6,377 bases of DNA from Candidatus Nanopelagicales bacterium (GTDB taxonomy: Bacteria; Actinomycetota; Actinomycetes; S36-B12). Location: assembly GCA_018399515.1 (NCBI GenBank), contig JAGYOB010000020.1, forward strand, positions 1 through 6,377, written 5' to 3'. The first letter of the stretch is position 1. Each line of letters begins with the position of its first letter. Both the position numbers and the translations under genes were made by a program. The notes below the pieces were generated by a model. The model was not told the DNA's origin, did no database searches, and saw nothing but the letters and a program-made list of their open reading frames with translations. Positions 1 through 6,077 of the stretch are shown here, one piece after another.

Positions 1-373
1 ACTCCTCGAGGGGAAGCCCTTCTTCGAGCACCATGCCGACGGTGAGGTACAACGGCGTCGCACCGGTGACCGCCAGGTCGTTCACCGTGCCGTTGATAGC
101 CAGATCACCGATGTTGCCCCCAGGGAAGAACCTTGGCCGCACGACATAGGAGTCGGTGGTCATCGCGAGGCGCGTAGCACCGGCTGCCACGATGGCGGCG
201 TCTCCGAGTTGAGCGAGCACGCCATCGGAATCGCCATAGGCGGGAACGAACAGGTGCTGGACGAGTTCATGGGACAGCGTGCCGCCACCGCCGTGCCCGA
301 GCACGATGTTGGGGTGGTCTCGCAAGGGGACCGGGCACGACCAGTTCTCGAGGTCGAGCGGTTCGGGACTCAT
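1..373 (-). CDS. hypE: HypE, hydrogenase maturation carbamoyl dehydratase (C-terminal part beyond the window)
   Basis: HypE takes the carbamoyl group that HypF places on its C-terminal cysteine, dehydrates it with ATP to a thiocyanate, and donates CN to the iron on HypC-HypD in the cytoplasm. Only the first 124 codons are here. They show the N-terminal AIRS/PurM-type ATP-binding domain: LGHGGGG at residues 25-31, TTDSYVV at 72-78, and FFPGGNIGDLAINGTVNDLA (82-101) followed by TGATP. The leader of about 20 residues before the glycine-rich motif is longer than in E. coli HypE. The start ATG (371-373) overlaps the hypD stop TGA as ATGA, which argues for translational coupling. The reading frame is open to the window edge, so the gene is simply cut there. 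The catalytic C-terminal cysteine lies outside the window and cannot be checked. Family assignment is very secure. Confidence 0.96.
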   Translation of the reverse strand, partial: MSPEPLDLENWSCPVPLRDHPNIVLGHGGGGTLSHELVQHLFVPAYGDSDGVLAQLGDAAIVAAGATRLAMTTDSYVVRPRFFPGGNIGDLAINGTVNDLAVTGATPLYLTVGMVLEEGLPLEE

Positions 374-1482
374 GAAGCAGATGCTCCCGCAGGTGTCTGA
401 AGTCGGCGGAACTGGTAGTAGGCGGCGCATGCACCTTCGCTGGACACCATGGGAGCCCCGAGAGGTGACCGAGGCGTGCATGTCGTGCCGAAGGCTTCGC
501 ACTCGTTGGGCTTGATCAGCCCCTGTAGGACCTCGCCGGAGCGACATTCACCGGATTCCTCAGTCTGGATGCCGGTGACATCGAAGCGTTGCTCGGCGTC
601 GAACTGGGCGTACTTATCCGACAGGCGCCAGCCTGATTGAGGAATCAGCCCGATCCCACGCCAGGGCCGGTCACACACGTCGAAGACGTCGGCCACGACA
701 GACTGAGCAGTCGGATTTCCCTCGGGTGCCACAGCCCGCGGATAGGCGTTCTCGAGTTCGGCTCGACCCTGCTCGAGTTGCAGCAGGGTGCGTCGGATTC
801 CTTCCAGAACGTCCAGGGGTTCGAAACCGGTGACGACGATCGGGACGTTGTAGCGCTGCACGAGTGGCTCGTATTGCGACATGCCCATCACGGTGCACAC
901 GTGTCCGGCGGCCAGGAAGCCTTGGACGCGCCTTGTGGGGGATTCCATGATCGCCGTCATTGCTGGAGGTACGAGGACATGCGAAACCAGGAGCGAGAAA
1001 TTCTTGATGCCGAGCCGATCAGCCATCTGAACGGTCATCGCGTTCGCCGGGGCGGTGGTTTCGAATCCGATACCGAAGAACACGACCTGCTTGTCTGGGT
1101 TGTCCTGAGCGATGCGGACAGCGTCGAGGGGGGAGTAGACGATCCGCACATCGCCACCCTCGCTCTTGACACGGAACAGATCCTTGCTCGAGCCGGGCAC
1201 GCGAACCATGTCTCCGAATGAGCAGAAGATGACGTCGTCGCGCGCGGCGATGGCCATCGCGCGATCGATGGTTTCCAAAGGGGTGACGCAGACGGGACAA
1301 CCGGGCCCGTGGATGAGGGTCACCTCATCGGGAAGGAGCTGATCGATGCCGTTTCGGATGATCGTGTGGGTCTGACCGCCGCAGACCTCCATGAGCGCCC
1401 AGGGTTGGGTCACGGTTCGGCGGATCTCGTCGAGGAGACGCTCGGCAAGGTCGGGATCGCCGAACTCATCGAGATACTTCAC
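370..1482 (-). CDS. hypD: HypD, [4Fe-4S] hydrogenase maturation factor
   Basis: HypD is the scaffold partner of HypC. Together they hold the Fe(CN)2CO unit before it enters the hydrogenase large subunit. The 370 residues are full family length. CGGQTH (34-39) and GPGCPVC (59-65) supply the cysteines C34, C62 and C65, whose spacing matches E. coli C41, C69 and C72. GIGFETTAP (137-145) is another family signature. C313, C328, C335 and C352 near the C-terminus are the candidates for the [4Fe-4S] ligands. The start is GTG (1480-1482), overlapping the hypC stop as GTGA. A GGAGG sits 7 bases upstream inside hypC, and the N-terminus MKYLDEF is typical of the family. The stop overlaps the hypE start. 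Nothing is truncated or missing, so the protein looks functional. Confidence 0.98.
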   Translation of the reverse strand: MKYLDEFGDPDLAERLLDEIRRTVTQPWALMEVCGGQTHTIIRNGIDQLLPDEVTLIHGPGCPVCVTPLETIDRAMAIAARDDVIFCSFGDMVRVPGSSKDLFRVKSEGGDVRIVYSPLDAVRIAQDNPDKQVVFFGIGFETTAPANAMTVQMADRLGIKNFSLLVSHVLVPPAMTAIMESPTRRVQGFLAAGHVCTVMGMSQYEPLVQRYNVPIVVTGFEPLDVLEGIRRTLLQLEQGRAELENAYPRAVAPEGNPTAQSVVADVFDVCDRPWRGIGLIPQSGWRLSDKYAQFDAEQRFDVTGIQTEESGECRSGEVLQGLIKPNECEAFGTTCTPRSPLGAPMVSSEGACAAYYQFRRLQTPAGASAS

Positions 1483-1748
1483 GAGGCGGCCTCCATGCCC
1501 GCGACGGGACCGAACTCCTCCTCCAATAATCCGACGCTGCGGAACAGTTCCAAGGTCTCCAGTGCCGAAGCTTCATCTAATTTGGTCAGCGCGAAACCCA
1601 CATGAACGATCGTGTAGTCCCCGACGGTGACGTCGGGCACATATGCCAGGCAGACTTCCTTGCGGACACCACCGAAGTCGACGGTGGCCATTCGGGTGCC
1701 ATCGGCCTCCCACACCTGCTCTACACGTCCGGGAACTCCCAGGCACAT
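1479..1748 (-). CDS. hypC: HypC, hydrogenase maturation chaperone
   Basis: HypC is a small OB-fold chaperone that binds iron with HypD, then delivers the Fe(CN)2CO unit to the large-subunit precursor. The protein has 89 residues, within the usual range of about 75-100. It opens with MCLGVPGRV. Cys2, exposed once Met1 is removed, is the essential iron/partner ligand of the family. GDYTIVHVGFAL (43-54) carries conserved His49, followed by the usual LDE.SALETL segment. The ATG at 1746-1748 is chosen over an in-frame GTG at 1758-1760 because only the ATG leaves the cysteine at position 2 and because a strong Shine-Dalgarno precedes it. The start lies one base beyond the hypF stop (TGACATG). The 3' end overlaps the hypD start by four bases (GTGA). 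Confidence 0.97.
   Translation of the reverse strand: MCLGVPGRVEQVWEADGTRMATVDFGGVRKEVCLAYVPDVTVGDYTIVHVGFALTKLDEASALETLELFRSVGLLEEEFGPVAGMEAAS
1490..1494 (-). promoter_or_regulatory. Shine-Dalgarno of hypD
   Basis: GGAGG sits 7 bases before the hypD GTG, within the last codons of hypC. It supports a GTG start at the GTGA overlap. Confidence 0.75.
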
Positions 1749-1749
1749 G

Positions 1750-4050
1750 TCAACCTCCACCTCTCATAGCGGCGACGGCTGCTTGCCCGAGGGCGAGCCC
1801 ACCGTCGTTGGGGGGCACGGTCCGGTGCACCAGGACCGTGAATCCTGCTGACTCCAGTTTCTCCCGACACAGGGCCTCGAGGGTGCGATTTGCGAATACT
1901 CCTCCGGTCAATCCTGCGATCTGCACCCCGGTGTCCGCCCGGATCTCCTCGGCGAATCGCTTCACAGCCTGGGCAACAGCCTCGTGGAAGCGCCAGGCGA
2001 GTTCCGCCCTGGGGATCATCGCCCGCACACCAGCCACGAGGCCGGCCAGCACCGGAGCAGGATCGGCGACGAGAGAGCCCTCGTGCTGGTCGATCGTGAA
2101 CTCGTCTGTGGAGCGCGACTGGCGGCCTGCCTCAGCGAGGGTCTCGAGCTCGATCGCCGCCTGACCCTCGTAGTCGGCGCTGTGGCAGACATCGAGCAGG
2201 CTCGACACAGCATCGAAGAGGCGACCCATGCTCGTCGTGGGGGTGCAGTGGCTGCCGGAATCAAGCATCTGTTCGAGGACTCGACGCTCGGCGGGATCGA
2301 GCGCGGCAAGCGGCGCGAGGTCTGACAGGTCGGTGATGCCGGCGGAGCGCAGATGGGCGAGGGCGGTGCGAGCAGGCCGCGAGATAGCCGCGTCTCCACC
2401 GGGTAGTGGAATGGGCCGCAGATGCCCGGCGCGACTCACCTGTGAGTAGTCGCCCAGCAGGACCTCTCCTCCCCAGATCGTGGCGTCGTCGCCGTATCCG
2501 GTGCCATCGAAGGCGAAACCGATCACCTGCTCGCCGGGATTGCAATGATGCTCTGCCAGCAGTGAGGCGAGATGGGCGTGATGGTGTTGAACGGCATAGG
2601 TCTCAGCTGCGATCGTCGCGGCGAATTCCGTGCCCCATCGTCGGGACAGATAGTTGGGATGCTGATCGGTGACGATGATCTCTGGATCGATGCGCAGGAG
2701 TTCGCTCATCGTGGTTGCTGTGCGATCGAGCAGAGACAGCGTTTCGAGGTTCGCGGTGTCTCCGATGTGTTGGCTCAGCCACGCACGATCACCGTGAGCC
2801 AGGCACAGCGTGGTTTTCATCTCGCCGCCCACAGCGAGGAGGGGTGGTGCGCTCATGGGAAGGCGGATCGGCAGTGGGGCGTAACCTCGGCTGCGACGCA
2901 CCGGCTGCCCGGTCTCGGCGATCACCGAATCATCACACGCCACATGAATTTCTCGATCGTGGTGCACGAAGGCATCAGCGATGTTCGCGAGGCGTTCTTG
3001 TGCCTCATCGGGATCCAGGCATAGCGGTTCGTCGACGAGATTGCCGCTTGTCATCACCAGGGCACTCGGAGCGGGTGTTTCCGGATGATTCGGATGAGAA
3101 GTGAACAGCAGCCGATGCAACGGACTGTAGGCCACCATGACACCTATCCGATTCTGGCCGGGCGCTACCGACTGCTGCAGTTGCTGATCCATGGAGGGCG
3201 AAAGCACGATCGGTGCTTCACGTGATTGCAAGAGTTGCGCACGATCATCATCGAGATGAACGATCGCCTGTGCGGCCGCGAGATCGGCGACCATGACCGC
3301 AAACGGCTTGCTACCGCGTCGCTTCCGTTCGCGCAGCCGGTTGACCGCATCGGGGTTTTGGGCATCGCACGCGAGGTGATACCCCCCGATTCCTTTGATC
3401 GCGACGATCCTGCCGGCATCAAGAGCGACAAGGGCAGCCCCTAAGGCCTCGTCGCCGTGCAGCTGGGTTACTCCGTCTGTGAACGTGAGTTGTGGGCCGC
3501 AGGTTGGGCAGGCGATCGGCTGGGCATGGAAGCGCCGGTCCCTGATGTCGGTGTACTCCTGCTCGCAATCACTGCACAGATCGAACGACGCCATTGTTGT
3601 GCGCGGCCGGTCATAGGGAAGCCCGGTGATCAGGGTGTACCGAGGGCCGCAGTGGGTGCACGTGGTGAAGGGGTAACGGTGTCGGCGATTCAAAGGATCA
3701 AGGACATCCCGCCAGCAGTCTTCGCAGACTGCAGTATCGGGGGGTATCGAGGTGACGGTGCCGGATTGCCGGCGACTTTTGACGATGGTGAAGTCAGATT
3801 CGCCCGTGATGGGAATATCGAAACCGTCGATCGTGTCAATGTGCGCAAGAGGCGGGAGTCCGTCGCGAAGGGTCTGAACGAATGTCTCAAGTGCTGCGGT
3901 GGATCCCTCGGCCTCGATGAAGACGCCAGCGTCATCGTTGCCGACGAAGCCCACCAGGTCGAGCCCCGTCGCCGTGGTGTGGACGAAGGGTCGGAAGCCC
4001 ACTCCCTGGACGATTCCCGTCACGGTGATGCGCAGGCGCCGAATCGTCAT
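1750..4050 (-). CDS. hypF: HypF, carbamoyltransferase of hydrogenase maturation
   Basis: HypF uses carbamoyl phosphate and ATP to make carbamoyl-adenylate and passes the carbamoyl group to HypE. This is the source of the two CN ligands. The 766 residues show the full family order. An acylphosphatase domain (about 5-90) has VQGVGFRPFV at 14-23 with catalytic Arg20 and probable Asn38. A double zinc finger follows (C109/C112 with C131/C134; C159/C162 with C181/C184). A YrdC-like domain spans about 200-390, with KPFAVM at 248-253. A Kae1-like domain runs from about 405 to the end, with HHHAHLAS (489-496), FDGTGYG (514-520) and PPNDGGLALGQ (746-756). The start is ATG 4048-4050, in an ATGA overlap with the upstream NHL gene. 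An in-frame GTG at 4137 would add 29 residues not typical of the family and overlap that gene by about 90 bases. The gene ends one base before hypC. No broken motif is seen. Confidence 0.97.
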   Translation of the reverse strand: MTIRRLRITVTGIVQGVGFRPFVHTTATGLDLVGFVGNDDAGVFIEAEGSTAALETFVQTLRDGLPPLAHIDTIDGFDIPITGESDFTIVKSRRQSGTVTSIPPDTAVCEDCWRDVLDPLNRRHRYPFTTCTHCGPRYTLITGLPYDRPRTTMASFDLCSDCEQEYTDIRDRRFHAQPIACPTCGPQLTFTDGVTQLHGDEALGAALVALDAGRIVAIKGIGGYHLACDAQNPDAVNRLRERKRRGSKPFAVMVADLAAAQAIVHLDDDRAQLLQSREAPIVLSPSMDQQLQQSVAPGQNRIGVMVAYSPLHRLLFTSHPNHPETPAPSALVMTSGNLVDEPLCLDPDEAQERLANIADAFVHHDREIHVACDDSVIAETGQPVRRSRGYAPLPIRLPMSAPPLLAVGGEMKTTLCLAHGDRAWLSQHIGDTANLETLSLLDRTATTMSELLRIDPEIIVTDQHPNYLSRRWGTEFAATIAAETYAVQHHHAHLASLLAEHHCNPGEQVIGFAFDGTGYGDDATIWGGEVLLGDYSQVSRAGHLRPIPLPGGDAAISRPARTALAHLRSAGITDLSDLAPLAALDPAERRVLEQMLDSGSHCTPTTSMGRLFDAVSSLLDVCHSADYEGQAAIELETLAEAGRQSRSTDEFTIDQHEGSLVADPAPVLAGLVAGVRAMIPRAELAWRFHEAVAQAVKRFAEEIRADTGVQIAGLTGGVFANRTLEALCREKLESAGFTVLVHRTVPPNDGGLALGQAAVAAMRGGG
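1754..1762 (-). promoter_or_regulatory. Shine-Dalgarno of hypC
   Basis: AGGTGGAGG ends 5 bases before the hypC ATG. It is formed by the last glycine codons of hypF, so the C-terminal Gly-Gly-Gly of HypF and the ribosome site of hypC share the same bases. It decides the start: the in-frame GTG at 1758-1760 lies inside it and would not use it. Confidence 0.8.
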
Positions 4051-5174
4051 GGCACCTGCCACACCACCACGCGGTTGTTGCCGGAATCTGCAATTGCGAG
4101 CAGATTCCCCGAGGCGCACATGCCGTAGGGCCAGCACAGGGAGTCATCAGCGACGGCGTCCCATCGGTTCTCGCCATTGGCATCCATGTCCGGTTGTGCG
4201 AGTACGAAGTCTGCTGGAATGGCCGAACCGCTTCGCGGGATGGCATCCCACAGCAGCACCCGGTTATTGGACGTATCGGCGACGGCTAGTCGATCGCCGA
4301 TGACCACCGAACTGTAAGGGAATCGCAGCCTCTGGGAACCCTGAGGACGATTCTTGAATTCGTCGTTCGTATCAGCATCGGATTGGCCGAGAACAAGATC
4401 AGCGGGCCGGTCATGGTCGCTCGGCGGTGGTGTCCATCCCAGGAGTCGATGATCGCCGGCGTCAGCGATGAGCATCGTGTCGTCGTCTCCGCAGATCGCA
4501 TGAGGCCAGCGAAAACTGCTGGCACCGATGCCCGTACCCCGATTATCCGAATGTTGTCCGGGGTCGTCTTGGCCGAGGAGGATGTCAGCAGGTCGCCCCG
4601 GTTCTGGCACATGCGGCCCGTGCCACCCCAGGACCCGCCTATTTCCGGTGTCGGCGATCCAGAATGCTCCCGCGACCACGCCGAACCCGAATGGCCAGTA
4701 CAGGGTGGACATCGTGGGCTCACCGCCCCTGTTGGGTTCCACTGACGACGGATCGTCCTGCCCGATAATCGCGCGCGGCTTCGTGAAGTCATGTTCAGGG
4801 ATCCCGTCGAAGACGAGGAGTCGGTGATGCCAGGCATCGGCGACGACTAGGTCGCCATCGATGACGTCGACTCCTGTAGGCAGATAGAGCCCGCGCTCCA
4901 CATCCTGGCCACCGGCTGCGGGCCCTTCGCTGAACATGTCGGGTTGGCCGATGACGGTGTCGGCATGGGCACCGTCCTGGTTCGGCCATGTGTGCCAGAT
5001 CAGGACCCGATGGTTGCCGGAGTCGCACACGATGATCCGTTGCCCGTCGGTCCACACGCCGCGAGGGGCGTACATCTGACCGGGTGTCGGTTCGGCCGCC
5101 GGCAGCATTAGGCCCCCGGGCGAGGAGGCGCCCAACCTCATGACCGGTCGGGCACCCGCGAGATGCGTGGTCAC
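4047..5174 (-). CDS. Six-bladed NHL-repeat beta-propeller protein
   Basis: This protein has 375 residues built almost wholly of NHL-type repeats. Six blade cores of the form (A)D.gN.RvL.W occur with the aspartate at D51, D113, D175, D238, D300 and D363, a period of 62-63 residues. Each of the first five is followed by a GQ.D-type strand (G76, G138, G201, G263 and A326). The N-terminal VMRLGA (about 11-16) falls where a sixth such strand would be, so the propeller probably closes by pairing the two ends. No signal peptide or membrane segment is visible, which suggests a cytoplasmic protein. NHL propellers commonly act as protein-binding platforms; no enzyme residues are recognised. The gene starts with GTG (5172-5174) in a GTGA overlap with the NifU-like gene and ends in an ATGA overlap with hypF. 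Met12 (5141) is a possible alternative start. A role in hydrogenase assembly or interaction is inferred from context only. Confidence 0.88.
   Translation of the reverse strand: MTTHLAGARPVMRLGASSPGGLMLPAAEPTPGQMYAPRGVWTDGQRIIVCDSGNHRVLIWHTWPNQDGAHADTVIGQPDMFSEGPAAGGQDVERGLYLPTGVDVIDGDLVVADAWHHRLLVFDGIPEHDFTKPRAIIGQDDPSSVEPNRGGEPTMSTLYWPFGFGVVAGAFWIADTGNRRVLGWHGPHVPEPGRPADILLGQDDPGQHSDNRGTGIGASSFRWPHAICGDDDTMLIADAGDHRLLGWTPPPSDHDRPADLVLGQSDADTNDEFKNRPQGSQRLRFPYSSVVIGDRLAVADTSNNRVLLWDAIPRSGSAIPADFVLAQPDMDANGENRWDAVADDSLCWPYGMCASGNLLAIADSGNNRVVVWQVP
4059..5024 (-). repeat. Six in-frame NHL repeats (protein-level tandem repeat)
   Basis: Six diverged units of about 187 bases each encode the blade cores. 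Their key residues are Asp-x-x-x-x/Arg-x-Leu-x-Trp, with a proline-aromatic lead-in (for example WPFG, FPYS, WPYG) about 12-15 residues before the aspartate. The repeat is clear in protein but not as near-identical DNA, so it is an old internal duplication and not a recent expansion. Confidence 0.8.
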
Positions 5175-5707
5175 AGTTCGGCGGGTGCCCCGATGCGGAG
5201 GGTGTCTAAGGAGATGAATGCGCCGTTGCCGGCCGGTGCGACTTCCTCCACAGCTCGAAGCCCGGTGACGCGGGACAGCAGGACTTGACGGATCTCATCT
5301 TTGACGGAGTCAGACGGGGCGCTGCATCCGGTGGGATATCGGACGTACACCACGTCGCCCTCGACGCGATCGACGTCGAATTCCACCGAACTTGCGACCA
5401 GATACGGCCGGATCTGTTCCACAGCCCTCAACACCTCGAGGGTCAGGTCAGCGCGCACCAGGCCGTGGGAGACGAGCAGTGCCATGACCTCAGGCTGGTC
5501 GACCGCCTCGAAGAGCAACTCCTGCCCGCGGGGGTCGTTGCGCATCCGCTGGACCAACGCGATCAAGCCGACACGATTGAAAGCCGTGATCGCCTCGACT
5601 GTCTCGTCCAGCAATTCAGCGACGTGCGGGTCCTCATGGTGGACGCGATCACGCAACTCGTCGACACGACGAGCGAGATCCTCGAAATTCGCGGGTTCGT
5701 CAGACAC
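5171..5707 (-). CDS. NifU-domain-like protein lacking the CxxC pair
   Basis: This 178-residue protein has two parts. The first (about 5-88) is helical and charged, with DPRGQELL at 58-65 and LLVSHGL at 77-83. The second (about 90-160) resembles a C-terminal NifU domain: EVLRAVEQIRPYL (91-103), VEFDVDRVEGDVVYVRYPTG (108-127), C128, then SVKDEIRQVL (134-143). NifU domains normally carry Cys-x-x-Cys to hold an Fe-S cluster and a YLxxHGGD motif. Here the sequence reads GCSAPSDS, leaving one cysteine, and the HGGD segment is missing. The start is GTG at 5705-5707, with AGGAG 7 bases upstream. Opening the frame back to 5878 would overlap the neighbour by about 160 bases with a low-complexity leader. 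The gene overlaps the NHL start by four bases. NifU-like proteins have been noted beside group 1h hydrogenases, where Fe-S assembly or electron transfer has been proposed. The missing ligand makes classical scaffold activity doubtful. Confidence 0.8.
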   Translation of the reverse strand: MSDEPANFEDLARRVDELRDRVHHEDPHVAELLDETVEAITAFNRVGLIALVQRMRNDPRGQELLFEAVDQPEVMALLVSHGLVRADLTLEVLRAVEQIRPYLVASSVEFDVDRVEGDVVYVRYPTGCSAPSDSVKDEIRQVLLSRVTGLRAVEEVAPAGNGAFISLDTLRIGAPAEL

Positions 5708-5714
5708 GGCCGGG

Positions 5715-5719
5715 CTCCT
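5715..5719 (-). promoter_or_regulatory. Shine-Dalgarno of the NifU-like gene
   Basis: AGGAG lies 7 bases before the GTG start and overlaps the TAG stop of the preceding gene (5718-5720). It fixes the start at 5707 and marks a stop-restart junction. Confidence 0.75.
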
Positions 5720-6077
5720 ATCGGTAGACGAGAGTGCGTTGGATGAGTTGGGCTGCTTGGACGGCGAGTACGTCGGCGAATGCCGCCCGGGCGAGTCGAG
5801 GGACAACCTCGGCAACCGGGCCACCTGCGTCGGCAGGCACCGAGCGGCGCTCGAGTGCTTCGAGAACGAAACAGGCACCGCCGACGCTCGTCAGCAGGTG
5901 TTCTTCGAAGAAGGCGTTAACGAATTCTTCGATCCATACCCCGTCGGAATTCGGGTCCTCCTGGAGGCGCCGCAGTGCCTCATCTTCGCCACCGCATCGA
6001 TGCACGATGCGCTCGACGAAGTTTCCGGTCGCCTCGGACAGCATCAGTTCGAATTGTTGACGCAGGTGGAGTTCCAT
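5718..6077 (-). CDS. Uncharacterised 119-residue helical protein of the hydrogenase operon
   Basis: I do not recognise this family. The 119-residue protein looks all-helical: a charged N-terminal half (MELHLRQQF, then FVERIVHRCGGEDEALRRL at 20-38), a middle with WIEEFVNAFFEEHLL (48-62), a GGACFVLEAL segment (66-75), and a C-terminal amphipathic helix rich in Ala, Val and Leu (about 87-115). It has two cysteines (C28 and C69), no clear metal motif, no signal peptide, and no segment long and hydrophobic enough for a membrane span. The ATG (6075-6077) shares a base with the TGA of the TPR gene (TGATG), and an AGGAG lies 10 bases upstream. The stop TAG leaves a 10-base gap to the NifU-like start. 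Codon bias matches the neighbours. Its position between a TPR protein and a NifU-like protein suggests a part in hydrogenase assembly or function, but nothing in the sequence shows what it does. Confidence 0.82.
   Translation of the reverse strand: MELHLRQQFELMLSEATGNFVERIVHRCGGEDEALRRLQEDPNSDGVWIEEFVNAFFEEHLLTSVGGACFVLEALERRSVPADAGGPVAEVVPRLARAAFADVLAVQAAQLIQRTLVYR

Noticed and set aside
637..1221. Plus-strand open frame of 194 codons
   Set aside because: It is antisense to hypD, with no family resemblance and no credible ribosome site considered decisive.
1749..1760. GTG at 1760 as the start of hypC
   Set aside because: It would put four residues before MCLG and remove the essential position-2 cysteine.
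3457..4128. Plus-strand open frame of 223 codons opposite the start of hypF
   Set aside because: It is fully antisense to the acylphosphatase, zinc-finger and early YrdC regions of HypF, where every family motif is intact on the minus strand.
4051..4137. Upstream extension of hypF to a GTG at 4137
   Set aside because: It adds 29 residues unlike any HypF N-terminus and overlaps the NHL gene deeply, while ATG 4050 gives a classic ATGA junction and a family-typical start.
4047..5174. DNA-level tandem repeat or recent duplication in the NHL gene
   Set aside because: Units share only scattered codons. The repeat is visible in protein and not as near-identical DNA.
5300..5345. A possible frameshift explaining the missing second cysteine in the NifU-like protein
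   Set aside because: The codons on both sides (YVRYPTG before, KDEIRQVL after) read sensibly in one frame, and no single-base change seen there restores CxxC.
5708..5878. Upstream extension of the NifU-like gene to 5878
   Set aside because: The added 57 residues are Ser/Pro-rich and antisense-like in composition and overlap the 119-residue gene. GTG 5707 has a good Shine-Dalgarno.
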